Shown here: one piece after another, positions 30,613 through 39,403 of the stretch
Numbering within the stretch: position 1 is the first letter of the stretch
Layout of the letters: the number at the start of each line of letters is the position of its first letter
Source of the DNA: Alteromonas sp. RKMC-009
GTDB lineage: Bacteria; Pseudomonadota; Gammaproteobacteria; Enterobacterales; Alteromonadaceae
Assembly: GCF_003584565.2 (NCBI RefSeq)
Contig: NZ_CP031010.1
Span: forward strand, 3,472,001-3,536,000
Length of the DNA: 64,000 nucleotides
Direction: 5' to 3'
Made by a program: the position numbers and the translations under genes
The notes under the pieces: model-generated
What the model was told of the DNA's origin: nothing
The model's input: the letters and a program-made list of their open reading frames with translations, nothing else
Database searches by the model: none

Positions 30613-32377
30613 TGCGCCCTCCGTTCAGCCACTTCGTAGACGTGACCTGTTTGTCGTCCGGGGCAATATTCAGCAGTTGCAGGGCACCGCCCATAATTTC
30701 AGAAAAAACCGGCGCCGCTGTATCACCGGCATGGTACAGATCGCCACCAGGTTCATTGATCAGTACAACCGTGACGATTTGCGGGTCAGACAAAGGGGCT
30801 ACACCAGCGAAAATATTCACGTACTCATCGCCATAACCACCGGCGACGGCTTTACGGCTGGTACCGGTTTTCCCGCCCACACGATAACCCGGCACTGCTG
30901 CTTTCGTGGCTGTACCGCCACGCTGCACAACGCTCTCCATCATTTCAAGCACGGCACGGGCATTCTTTTCAGACACTACCCGCTGAGGTTCCGGTTTGTA
31001 ACCGGAGGACTGAGGCTGCTTAACAATATTCAGCGGCATGCTGACACCGCCGTTGGCCAGAGTGGCATACATCCGCGCAAGCTGTGCGGTAGTCACAGAT
31101 ATACCGTAACCGAAGGATAAGGTCGCCAGTTCGAAATCAGACCAACGACTGCGCTCGTGGAAAAGACCGTTACTTTCACCCGGCATGTTGGTACCGGTAT
31201 CACTCATCAGTCCCATGTTGTAATAGGTATCGAGCAAAAATGGTTTCGGTACACCCAGTGCCAGCCGGGAGGTCCCCATATTTGACGAGTGCTGAATAAT
31301 TTCTTCTAAGGTGAGCTTGCCGTAGTTACGGGCATCTTTTACCAGACTGCCGCCCAGACGCATCCAGCCGGGGTTAGTATTTACAATATCCCCCACTTTT
31401 ACACTGCCGAATTCCAGCGCTGACAGCACTGCCAGCGGCTTCAGCGATGAACCCGGTTCAAAAGCATCGGTCAGCACACGGTTACGCATCCGGTGCGGAG
31501 ATACATCGCTGCGATCATTGGGGTTAAAAGAAGGGGCATTGACCATGGCCAGCACATCACCGGTGTGGGCATCGAGCACAATAGCGGAAGCAGAAGCAGC
31601 CTGGTAATAAAGCATCGCTTCTTTGATTTCACGGTAGGCCAGCGCCTGAATCCGCTGATCGATTGTCAGCTTCAGATTCCCCGCTTCCTCTCCGTCAGTG
31701 GATTTCAGAATTTCCACCTGGCGGCCCTTGGCATCACGGCGGATAACCTTTGAACCCGGTGTACCGGTTAACCAGTCATCATAAAGCCGTTCCAGACCTT
31801 CCAGACCGGAATCGTCCACATCGGTGATACCAATCAGTTGCGCTGTCACTTCGCCATTAGGATAGTAACGACGGCTTTCACGGCGCAGATAAATACCGGG
31901 GATATCCAGTTTGGCAACATAATCCGCCATGGCCGGAGACACCTGGCGTTGCAGATAAACAAACCGGCGTTTGGGATTTTGTACTTTGCTGCGTAAGTCC
32001 TCTACATCGCGGCCCAGCACATCGGCCAGCGCTTCCCAGCGTTCGAACTGCTCCAGTCCGCCCTGTTCATGGATAATTTTAGGATCGGCATAAATAGCAC
32101 GCACCGGCACACTGACAGCCAGTTCTACGCCATTGCGATCGGTAATGATACCGCGGTATGCCGGCATATCTTTGGTACGCATGGTACGGTTATCGCCCTG
32201 CGCAATCAGGTTATCCGGAGCAATGACCTGAATGTAGGCAGCGCGGACGCCCAGCCCGGCGAACACCAGCATAACGATGGCAATGACCAGCACAAAGCGC
32301 CATTGCACCGGTGACGGGGTCACATTCTGTCTGGCACCACGTTTCACTTTTTTGGCAGGGAGTGCAAAAATGCTCAT
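30602..32377 (-). CDS. ftsI: Septal transpeptidase FtsI (PBP3)
   Basis: Class B penicillin-binding protein that cross-links septal peptidoglycan with FtsW. The 591 residues have a short cytoplasmic tail, one membrane helix (about 27-47), a pedestal domain and the transpeptidase domain. Active-site motifs are SSLK in AFEPGSSLKPLAV (about residue 300, the family SxxK), SSN in IIQHSSNMG (about 355) and KTG in VGGKTGTSRKAV (about 490). It overlaps ftsL by ATGA. Confidence 0.98.
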   Translation of the reverse strand: MSIFALPAKKVKRGARQNVTPSPVQWRFVLVIAIVMLVFAGLGVRAAYIQVIAPDNLIAQGDNRTMRTKDMPAYRGIITDRNGVELAVSVPVRAIYADPKIIHEQGGLEQFERWEALADVLGRDVEDLRSKVQNPKRRFVYLQRQVSPAMADYVAKLDIPGIYLRRESRRYYPNGEVTAQLIGITDVDDSGLEGLERLYDDWLTGTPGSKVIRRDAKGRQVEILKSTDGEEAGNLKLTIDQRIQALAYREIKEAMLYYQAASASAIVLDAHTGDVLAMVNAPSFNPNDRSDVSPHRMRNRVLTDAFEPGSSLKPLAVLSALEFGSVKVGDIVNTNPGWMRLGGSLVKDARNYGKLTLEEIIQHSSNMGTSRLALGVPKPFLLDTYYNMGLMSDTGTNMPGESNGLFHERSRWSDFELATLSFGYGISVTTAQLARMYATLANGGVSMPLNIVKQPQSSGYKPEPQRVVSEKNARAVLEMMESVVQRGGTATKAAVPGYRVGGKTGTSRKAVAGGYGDEYVNIFAGVAPLSDPQIVTVVLINEPGGDLYHAGDTAAPVFSEIMGGALQLLNIAPDDKQVTSTKWLNGGRNGS

Positions 32378-32715
32378 TTCAGTCTTACCACCACTTCCTG
32401 ATCGGCGGTTGGCCGGTACATATCTAATTGCTTTTCCACTTCGTTTTCAATGCGGTTGTGTTCTGTCAGTGCCCGTTGTTCCAGCACTAAATTTCGCCAC
32501 TCCACATCGAGATCATCTTTCTGCTGCATGAGTGTTTCCATGGCGATATTTTGCTGACGGTTCAGGTGACTGCCGAGCACCACAGCCATGGCACTGGTTA
32601 CAACCATTAAATACAACAAAACCCGCAACTTGTTGCGGGTCAAATCTGAGACCAGAATCAGTATTAAACTGAAGTTTGTCGGAGACGTCGTCCGTGAATT
32701 CTGCCGGTCCGTCAT
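32374..32715 (-). CDS. ftsL: Cell division protein FtsL
   Basis: Small bitopic divisome protein that forms a coiled coil with FtsB and binds FtsQ and FtsWI. The 113 residues comprise a polar cytoplasmic tail (1-30), a membrane helix (about 32-50, [17 protein letters not shown]) and a periplasmic leucine-zipper-like coiled coil (about 55-95, [19 protein letters not shown]). Identification rests on size, topology and position between rsmH and ftsI, since FtsL is poorly conserved. Confidence 0.95.
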   Translation of the reverse strand: MTDRQNSRTTSPTNFSLILILVSDLTRNKLRVLLYLMVVTSAMAVVLGSHLNRQQNIAMETLMQQKDDLDVEWRNLVLEQRALTEHNRIENEVEKQLDMYRPTADQEVVVRLK

Positions 32716-33650
32716 AGTTTTTCGGCCACCCGTAATACAGAACTCCGGGAGCGCACATTCTGTGCAATCTCCTCTTTGGTCGGTTTGATCGCTTTGCTCA
32801 GCGCCCTGAGAACTTTGTCGGCATCAATCTCAGCTTGTGTTACCGGTAAGTTGGCCGGTACTACTTTGCCGCGACTCTGATCTTTAATGAAACGTTTAAC
32901 CAGACGATCTTCCAGAGAATGGAAAGAAATCACAGCCAGACGGCCATCTTTCGCCAGTACATCCACAGCCGCTTTTAACCCCACCCGCAGTTGTTCCAGC
33001 TCCGCATTAATGTAAATACGGATCCCCTGGAAAGCGCGTGTAGCAGGATGCTTGAATTTGTCTTTTACCGGCACCGCTTTATCAATAAGCTCAGCCAGTT
33101 GAGCGGTACGTGTGAGAGGCGTTGTTTGACGGGTTTCCACGATGGCATGGGCGATACGTTTGCCAAACTTCTCTTCGCCGAATTCTTTTATTACCTGGGT
33201 GATATCCTGCTCATCAGCTTCTGCCAGCCACTGGGCAGCACTCTGGCCACGGCTGGTGTCCATGCGCATATCCAGCGGACCATCTTTCATAAAGCTGAAA
33301 CCACGCTCAGCATCATCGAGCTGCGGAGAAGAGACACCGAGATCCATCAGCACACCGTCGATCTTGCCCGTCAGAGACATTTCGCTGATAACACGGGCCA
33401 TCTCGCCAAAGGGTTCATGAACAATGGTAAAGCGTTGGTCATCTGCGAAACGCTGTGCAGCTTCAATGGCCTGAGGATCACGGTCAAACGCGATCAGACG
33501 GCCTTCAGCACCAAGGTTTTCGAGGATTTTGCCGGAATGTCCGCCGCGACCGAATGTGGCATCAATATAAATGCCGTCCGGTTTAATCGCCAGTGCGTCA
33601 ATACATTCATTAAGCAACACCGAAACATGACTGAATGGGGTGTTGCTCAT
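32712..33650 (-). CDS. rsmH: 16S rRNA (cytosine-1402-N4) methyltransferase RsmH
   Basis: SAM-dependent methyltransferase (formerly MraW) acting on 16S rRNA C1402 in the ribosomal P site. The 312 residues match E. coli (313). The SAM loop is [16 protein letters not shown] (about 28-43), with [18 protein letters not shown] (about 107) and [15 protein letters not shown] (about 243). It overlaps mraZ and ftsL by 4 bp each, the standard order. Confidence 0.98.
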   Translation of the reverse strand: MSNTPFSHVSVLLNECIDALAIKPDGIYIDATFGRGGHSGKILENLGAEGRLIAFDRDPQAIEAAQRFADDQRFTIVHEPFGEMARVISEMSLTGKIDGVLMDLGVSSPQLDDAERGFSFMKDGPLDMRMDTSRGQSAAQWLAEADEQDITQVIKEFGEEKFGKRIAHAIVETRQTTPLTRTAQLAELIDKAVPVKDKFKHPATRAFQGIRIYINAELEQLRVGLKAAVDVLAKDGRLAVISFHSLEDRLVKRFIKDQSRGKVVPANLPVTQAEIDADKVLRALSKAIKPTKEEIAQNVRSRSSVLRVAEKL

Positions 33651-34105
33651 AGTGAAAATTCCTGCAGGCGGTCAGTAAGCTCAAAAGCACCATCACGCTC
33701 GGTTTCCATGTCTGCATCAATTTGTTTAGCCCAAATATCAGCATCCCATATTTCAAATTTGTTAAGCTGTCCGACGAGCATGACTTCTTTGGAGAGTTTG
33801 GCGTGTTGGCGCAAAGGCGCGGATAAGAGAAAACGGCCGCTCTTGTCCATGTCACCTTCGGTGGCATAACCAAGTAGCAGCCGCTGCATCCGGCGTTCAG
33901 CCGGAACCATACTGGAGAACTTACTCAGTTTGAGTTCGATCTCCTCCCATTCGGGAAGTGGGTAAAGTAGCAAACAGCTTTGCTGTGTATCGATTGTGCA
34001 GACCAGTTGTCCGTTACAATCATCCAGAAGTGACTGGCGGTATTTTGTTGGTATAGCCAGTCTACCTTTGGGATCCAGATTGATTGCATTAGCGCCGCGG
34101 AACAT
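33647..34105 (-). CDS. mraZ: Transcriptional regulator MraZ
   Basis: First gene of the dcw cluster, a DNA-binding repressor of its own operon. The 152 residues hold two SpoVT/AbrB-like swapped-hairpin motifs, each with the DxxxR signature: [10 protein letters not shown] (about residue 10) and [10 protein letters not shown] (about 82). The length matches E. coli MraZ. Three properly spaced boxes lie upstream (34183-34207), as expected for autoregulation. Confidence 0.98.
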   Translation of the reverse strand: MFRGANAINLDPKGRLAIPTKYRQSLLDDCNGQLVCTIDTQQSCLLLYPLPEWEEIELKLSKFSSMVPAERRMQRLLLGYATEGDMDKSGRFLLSAPLRQHAKLSKEVMLVGQLNKFEIWDADIWAKQIDADMETERDGAFELTDRLQEFSL

Positions 34106-34182
34106 TCCCCTAGCCTTTTATATTTTTGTGCTCTTGTTGTTCTTGTTTTCTGAGTACCAATCTGCAATTCGTTGATGACTCG

Positions 34183-34207
34183 ATCCACAATTCGCCACAT
34201 TTACCCA
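34183..34207 (-). promoter_or_regulatory. MraZ-type operator: three boxes upstream of mraZ
   Basis: On the minus strand TGGGT, TGGCG and TGGAT occur at 34203-34207, 34193-34197 and 34183-34187, each exactly 10 bp apart, about 80-100 bp upstream of mraZ. Known MraZ operators are TGGGN repeats with 5-bp spacers, which this fits with two imperfect boxes. Confidence 0.7.
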
Positions 34208-34386
34208 CTTGCTAGACAGTTTGGTCTCTACTTTCCCCACTGTCAAGGAAAAACACGGCTAAAACCCACGTAAACACTGGGCTGCAGCCTGTTTTTATAT
34301 ACAGTTGTTTATGTAAAGCCCATGAAAAGATTAAAAAAGAATCAGAATGGATACGTGAAAAGTTTTTTTAAAAAATTACCGGCAAC
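34208..34386. other. Intergenic region holding the dcw promoter
   Basis: No gene is seen between mraZ and the pectinesterase. A TTGACA hexamer (minus, 34241-34246) lies upstream of the MraZ boxes and is the likely -35 of the dcw promoter; the -10 is not clear. The rest (about 34250-34386) is AT-rich and belongs to neither gene. Confidence 0.5.
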
Positions 34387-34413
34387 GAAAAAAGCCCCGC
34401 AGGACGGGGGCTT
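34387..34413 (-). terminator. Terminator after the pectinesterase gene
   Basis: On the minus strand AAGCCCC-C-G pairs with CGGGGCTT around a short loop and is followed by six T residues, about 23 bp after the pectinesterase stop. Confidence 0.85.
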
Positions 34414-34435
34414 GAAAGCGATCAAAAGGCAGGAT

Positions 34436-35389
34436 TTAGATCGGTTTTTCCGGTGACCAGCCCCGTAAAACGGCGGCTTTATTGTAGGATTGACGTTGCT
34501 GTTCACTGAGTGAGTGCTGCCAGTTCACTCTGTCTGAGCCGGTAGCGCCCTCTCCCGTATTCCCGCCGGTTTCATAACGGCTGGTTTGTTCCTTCGACGG
34601 ATCCCCCCAGTTGTGCCAGCCGGCCGGATGGATATGCCCGTCCAGTTGACTGTTCACCACAGCCGTTGCAGCAAACTGCCGCCAGGGCCGTCCCAGATAC
34701 ACATTTTCAACACCCTCAGGTGCAGTAAAGTGGCTGTTATCAAACACCAGTCCGAAAGGCTGTTCCTGTGGTGTGGACGCAGCGGTCACGTACGTATTGC
34801 TTATCAGCGAGCGTATCTCACAACCGCTGAATAATGCCGTTCCTTCACCAAAGATAAAATCCACTGAGCCGCTTATCATACTGTTTTCAAAGTAGCTTCT
34901 GTGGCCCTCACCGGCGACATAAAGGGTATCCTGGTAGCCTTCAATACTGACATTATAAAACGCCGCCCTGTCAGCCTCTACATGCAAAGCAACGGCCTGT
35001 CCCACCGGCCCGGCAGTGTTACGGATAGTCAGGTTGGCGGCGGTAAAATCGTTACCGGCCACGCGTACCGTGTAGGTATGAAAGGTGCTGTTTCTGCCTT
35101 TCGCCAGTTTATCAAAATGGTCATCCATAGTGATAATCGTGCCTTCCCTGCTTTCTCCTACCATTTTAATGCGGGTGTTCCAGGCAAATACGTTGACCTT
35201 CTCTTTATAAACCCCGTTCTTAATAAACACGGTGACGTCTGTCCATGGAAAGGCTTTGGCAGCGTAGATGGCATCCTGAACGGAGGTATAATCACCGGAA
35301 CCGTCAGCGGCAACGGTCAGTCTCGTTTCATAAGACTGTGCAGACGCAGAAATGCTGATAACAAATAAAATAAGACTGATAAATCGCAT
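34436..35389 (-). CDS. Secreted pectinesterase (CE8)
   Basis: Removes methyl esters from pectin (homogalacturonan). The start at 35387-35389 has a strong Shine-Dalgarno (AAAGGAG) and yields 317 residues with a clean signal peptide (MRFISLILFVISISASAQS). The right-handed beta-helix family motifs are present: GVYKEKV (about 59), QAVALHVEADRAAFYNV (Gln131), GYQDTLYV (Asp154), GSVDFIFGEGTALF (Asp177) and YLGRPWRQFA. These give the two catalytic Asp, Gln and Arg residues. It lies 70 bp downstream of the TonB receptor, so the two probably work together on pectin. Confidence 0.95.
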   Translation of the reverse strand: MRFISLILFVISISASAQSYETRLTVAADGSGDYTSVQDAIYAAKAFPWTDVTVFIKNGVYKEKVNVFAWNTRIKMVGESREGTIITMDDHFDKLAKGRNSTFHTYTVRVAGNDFTAANLTIRNTAGPVGQAVALHVEADRAAFYNVSIEGYQDTLYVAGEGHRSYFENSMISGSVDFIFGEGTALFSGCEIRSLISNTYVTAASTPQEQPFGLVFDNSHFTAPEGVENVYLGRPWRQFAATAVVNSQLDGHIHPAGWHNWGDPSKEQTSRYETGGNTGEGATGSDRVNWQHSLSEQQRQSYNKAAVLRGWSPEKPI

Positions 35390-35458
35390 GATAGCTCCTT
35401 TAATAACAAAAGCAGGCAACCTCAGATTGCCTGCTTTTCAACACTGTCCCTGTGGCGG

Positions 35459-38188
35459 TTAAAAGGTATAACGTGCACCCAAGAAATACTGTGAACCTGT
35501 GTGGCTGTATTCCCGGGTCAGATCCATATCTCCGTCACCGGTACCGTAAATCCGTTCAACCTCATCGGTAAGGTTAATAATTTCCAGCGTGACAGTGAGT
35601 TGCTCATTAATGTTGTAAAAGGCCGAAGCATCAACATGAGTCGGGCCATACTTCATTTCCTGCGCATGCCCGTTTCCGCCCGGCTCATTAAGCAGATAAT
35701 CATCCCGCTTGTTCATTGAGAAGCGTGCGCCATACTGATCGGTTTCGTAGTACAGAGTAAAGTTGTAGGAATTAGGCGACAGACCTGTGGAATCTTCTGC
35801 CAGCACCCGCGTGTAGTTTGCCACCACACCGAAATTCGACATCCAGCCGTCCAGGAATGTGAAAGGCTGCTGATACATTACCTCATAGCCTTTCACGGTA
35901 AAGCCGTCATTATTATTAACCGGAATGCTATGGGTATAAATTTGCGTTGCCGGATCACCAATTGGCGCCGTTGCCTGATATTGGGGATTGTTATAAATCA
36001 CCGGCCAGAATTCTTCATCGACCAGTTTTTCCACCTGTTCAGTTTCCAGTGATGTAACGATGTCCTTATTGAATAACGTTACCGCAAATACCGCTTCCTC
36101 GTCGAAATACCATTCAAAAGCCAGATCAACATCGTTGGACTCGTATGGATTCAACCCCGGATTACCCAGATTACTCACCGTAAAGGTTGTAAAACCAAAG
36201 TTCGGGGCAGCGATGTTCAATGAACCCAGGCTTGGGCGTGTCATACTTCTGGCGTAAGAGAGACGGGTGACAATATCGTCCGTGACTTCTAATGCCAGGT
36301 TCATGGATGGCAGGAAATTATTGTAATCCCGTTCAACACTTACCGGACTGCCACTGACCAGCGCCTCTGAAGTCACCTTTGTATTCACATAACGGACACC
36401 CGCATTGGCTCTCAGCAGCATATTGCCCACATCGAAGTCGGTGTTAAGCTCAGCATAGACGGCTTTGGTTTCTTCTGTTACTACCCAGCTGGCGTCCAGG
36501 TCCTGTGTGTAGTTATGGGTGAGAATGCCATCAGCTTCCAGGGCGTCAAAATCAGCGACAAGAAACGGAACCAGAGTCGCACCGTCCAGACCGGCACCGA
36601 AATCATCATAGGGAAATGCTGTGGCATACTCAGACGGGTCGAAAGCGGTAAATTCTCCGTTACCCTGACGGTAATCTACTTCCCGGTTGTTAAAGGCCAC
36701 ACCGGTTTTGATATCAAACTGATCTGCCAGCCAGGTCAAATCAATTTTCGTGGTGTAGTTTGTTTTCTTAACCCGGTGATTTCTGTTAGCGGCATTTACC
36801 GCATCAACAAAGTTATCCGGGTCGGTGGTATCGTAGTCGCCATAATCCACTGTGGCTGCATCGCCGCTGCTGTAATCATACGCATAGTAGTGAGGGACTG
36901 AACGGTAGTAATAGCGGATCTCTTCCCTGTCTGCGTCGTTTTTGGCATAACCCGTCATCATATCAAGAGACAGAAAATCATTGATTTGAATATCCCCGGA
37001 CAAGACAACCTGATCAAATGTCGAGTCCGAAACCTGATAGCGGCTCTCATACCATGAGGTCACGTTATCGAAGCTGGCAGCTTCCAGAATACGGCCGGTG
37101 TCATCGATGGTAAAAGACAGCGGCGTCTGCCCCTGAAAGTTGCCCGGCGCCCCGCGATCAATAAACCACTCCATAGAGTTATAATTACGGCGGTTGTTTT
37201 CCAGCTCTGAATGCAAAATATCCAGGGTAAATAACATGTCGTCTGAAGGTTTGACCTGGAATGAACCGGTTACGCCCAGGCGCTTCTGATCGTTACCGAA
37301 AAAATCAGCGCGGGGCAACCGGGGTACCCACAAACAGGAAATCGCCTCTTCGGCACCGCAATAATTCTCAGGTGTGCCATTGATTTCTGTCAGTTGAGAC
37401 GTATCGCCCCAGGTGCCGTCACCAATCTGATAAGTTGGCTGCCAGCGGACGCTGCCGAATCCTTCCTGACGGATGGTACGATCTGACAGGGCAACAGAAA
37501 ACAGCGCCCCCACGGTATCGTCTAAAAACGTGTTACTGATAAGGAATGCCATTCTGGGGTCCACTTCTTCAGTCAGGTCGTTATAGCCCCCTTTAACTGA
37601 AACTGTCGAAGCAAACCCCTGGTAATCGAAGGGCCGCGCAGAGTACATATCCACCGTACCGGCAATCCCGCCTTCCTCTATGGATGCAGTCTGTGTTTTT
37701 TGTATATCTATCCGGTTAAATAACTCTGAGGCAAATACGTGAAAATCGAAAGCACGACTATTGTTCACAGTCACACCGCCGGAGTCGAGTCCGTCACTGC
37801 CTGCCGGCACTTCCATGCCATTCAGCGTAGTGCGGGTGAAGCCGGGACTGAAGCCCCTCAATGTTATGTTGCGCCCTTCTCCACCTTCTCGGGAAATAGC
37901 GACACCGGGTACACGCTGGATGGCTTCGGCAACGTTCAAATCAGGGAACTTACCGATATCCTCGGCCATAATGGATTCACGCACGTTTGATGCGTCACGC
38001 TTGGCATCAAGCGCCTTAATCAATGCGCCGCGAAAGCCTTTCACTGCTATCACTTCGACTTCCTTATCTGCCTGATCAGCGTCGGCTTGCTCCTGTGCAG
38101 CAAGAGGTAAAGATACAGCTGTCAGGCTCAGGGCCATCAGAATGCTTCGGGAGATGCTGTTTTGTCGGAATGTGTGGTGTATTTTCAT
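35459..38188 (-). CDS. TonB-dependent outer-membrane receptor (likely for pectin oligomers)
   Basis: A 909-residue TonB-dependent transporter. The start at 38186-38188 follows GAAAGGAC and gives a signal peptide (about 1-32, ILMALSLTAVSLPLAAQ). A plug domain follows (DIGKFPDLNVAEAIQRVPGV, about 75-95; GRNITLRGFSPGFTRTTLNG), then a 22-strand-type barrel with the terminal strand FLGARYTF. The plug resembles the large TonB receptors of marine polysaccharide users. Substrate is inferred from the adjacent pectinesterase. Two similar palindromes upstream (38288-38305, 38426-38443) suggest repressor control. Confidence 0.92.
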   Translation of the reverse strand: MKIHHTFRQNSISRSILMALSLTAVSLPLAAQEQADADQADKEVEVIAVKGFRGALIKALDAKRDASNVRESIMAEDIGKFPDLNVAEAIQRVPGVAISREGGEGRNITLRGFSPGFTRTTLNGMEVPAGSDGLDSGGVTVNNSRAFDFHVFASELFNRIDIQKTQTASIEEGGIAGTVDMYSARPFDYQGFASTVSVKGGYNDLTEEVDPRMAFLISNTFLDDTVGALFSVALSDRTIRQEGFGSVRWQPTYQIGDGTWGDTSQLTEINGTPENYCGAEEAISCLWVPRLPRADFFGNDQKRLGVTGSFQVKPSDDMLFTLDILHSELENNRRNYNSMEWFIDRGAPGNFQGQTPLSFTIDDTGRILEAASFDNVTSWYESRYQVSDSTFDQVVLSGDIQINDFLSLDMMTGYAKNDADREEIRYYYRSVPHYYAYDYSSGDAATVDYGDYDTTDPDNFVDAVNAANRNHRVKKTNYTTKIDLTWLADQFDIKTGVAFNNREVDYRQGNGEFTAFDPSEYATAFPYDDFGAGLDGATLVPFLVADFDALEADGILTHNYTQDLDASWVVTEETKAVYAELNTDFDVGNMLLRANAGVRYVNTKVTSEALVSGSPVSVERDYNNFLPSMNLALEVTDDIVTRLSYARSMTRPSLGSLNIAAPNFGFTTFTVSNLGNPGLNPYESNDVDLAFEWYFDEEAVFAVTLFNKDIVTSLETEQVEKLVDEEFWPVIYNNPQYQATAPIGDPATQIYTHSIPVNNNDGFTVKGYEVMYQQPFTFLDGWMSNFGVVANYTRVLAEDSTGLSPNSYNFTLYYETDQYGARFSMNKRDDYLLNEPGGNGHAQEMKYGPTHVDASAFYNINEQLTVTLEIINLTDEVERIYGTGDGDMDLTREYSHTGSQYFLGARYTF

Positions 38189-38267
38189 GTGTTGTCCTTT
38201 CCGGTTGACCAATGTTCAGGGTCCGGCATTCCACTACTCATCCATGCTCCCCCTGTTTTTTCACATT

Positions 38268-38305
38268 TATATAACAAAGCAACACATAATGCTACCGGTG
38301 GCATT
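38268..38305 (-). promoter_or_regulatory. Operator-like palindrome over the TonB receptor promoter
   Basis: AATGCTACC-GGTGGCATT (38288-38305) is an 18-bp palindrome with one mismatch and a central CCGG, as in LacI/GalR-family operators. A TATATA hexamer (minus, 38268-38273) lies 17 bp from where the -35 would fall inside the palindrome (38291-38296), so a bound repressor would cover the promoter. Confidence 0.6.
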
Positions 38306-38425
38306 AATCATTTTGCATTTATTTAACACAAATCATGAAAAACATTCTTTAACGAATTGAAAAACGGGATTTATTATAAATTATCTTAAAGGTGTGTTTA
38401 TTGCTATTTAAACAAGAGATGCTTC

Positions 38426-38443
38426 AGTGCCACCGATAGCACT
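38426..38443. promoter_or_regulatory. Second operator-like palindrome upstream of the TonB receptor
   Basis: AGTGCCACC-GATAGCACT shares the TGC(C/T)ACC half-site with the palindrome at 38288-38305, 138 bp away, with two mismatches between halves. It may be an auxiliary site for the same regulator. The remaining bases of 38189-38521 are AT-rich and hold no gene. Confidence 0.5.
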
Positions 38444-38463
38444 AAAATTTACATCTGATTAAA

Positions 38464-38494
38464 CAAAAAAACCGGGACGCTACACGCCCCGGTT
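38464..38494 (-). terminator. Terminator after the porin-like gene
   Basis: AACCGGG pairs with CCCGGTT around an 11-base loop; on the minus strand a run of seven T residues follows. It lies 27 bp after the stop of the gene at 38522. Confidence 0.88.
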
Positions 38495-38521
38495 TAAGCA
38501 GGTAAAAAAATGATTAATAGA

Positions 38522-39325
38522 TCAGAAACGCCAGTTGGCCGATGCCGTTATAGTATCGGTAACGGAATCTCCGGTAGACAGATCTGTCCCGGCTCCCAGG
38601 CTGACAGCTAATGCGTCGCTAAACCAGTAGTTAACTGAAAGACCGGCGAAGTCATAGTTCCTGTACCCTAAATCCCGGTGGGTATAATCCAGTTCCAGGC
38701 TCAGTTGCGGACTGAAGAAATACTGGGCACCCGCTTCAATCAAATCATTGCTGTCGGTATACCATGCCAGATCGAAATCCCAACCTGCCCCGTCAGTAAT
38801 ATCTGTATAGCGGGTGTAGAGCCCTCCGGTAAAGTCAGTTTCGGTGTTCGTCACACCCTGAAGCTGGATCACGCCGTTCACGTCAACAGGCACAAAGACC
38901 CGGCCTTCAGCATGGTCATATGTCAGCGACACACCCGCCTGCCATTTATCATTAATAAAGTAACCGGCTTGCGTTACCAGCTGGCTGACTTCTGAAGAAT
39001 AACCACGTGACTTATCGTAATTTAAGTCAGCAGAGAATACCCAGTCACCGGTGTAATAATCACCGCCAATACTGTACAAATGAAACGCATCTGTATTTGC
39101 ATATCCGGCTCTGACAGTATTAATACGTTGCAAATAAGGCGCTATCTGCAAGGGGTCACCACGGGTGTCAATATTATCCAGATAGCGGGAATACTGCACA
39201 CCGAAGATATCGCCACCATACAGGTTGGTATCCGCATACCCAACTGAGATTTCATTTTGCGCAGCCATCGCGGAAAACGGAAGTGCCAGAGTGGCGATGA
39301 TTAGAGAAGAAAATTTGAATTGCAT
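38522..39325 (-). CDS. Outer-membrane beta-barrel protein, porin-like
   Basis: A 267-residue secreted protein with a signal peptide (1-21, ending SAMA-AQ), alternating hydrophobic and aromatic residues typical of beta strands throughout, and a C-terminal phenylalanine (TASANWRF), the outer-membrane assembly signal. The mature size suggests 10-12 strands. No conserved catalytic motif is seen. It may be a small porin accompanying the TonB receptor/pectinesterase pair, but it has its own terminator and no clear operator, so this link is loose. Exact family not recognised. Confidence 0.8.
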   Translation of the reverse strand: MQFKFSSLIIATLALPFSAMAAQNEISVGYADTNLYGGDIFGVQYSRYLDNIDTRGDPLQIAPYLQRINTVRAGYANTDAFHLYSIGGDYYTGDWVFSADLNYDKSRGYSSEVSQLVTQAGYFINDKWQAGVSLTYDHAEGRVFVPVDVNGVIQLQGVTNTETDFTGGLYTRYTDITDGAGWDFDLAWYTDSNDLIEAGAQYFFSPQLSLELDYTHRDLGYRNYDFAGLSVNYWFSDALAVSLGAGTDLSTGDSVTDTITASANWRF

Positions 39326-39403
39326 GACGAATCCTTATCGTTGTTTACCTCATTTCCGACGCTTAGTATAGATATTGAAACTGAACGCCGGATGAACCGT
39401 TCC

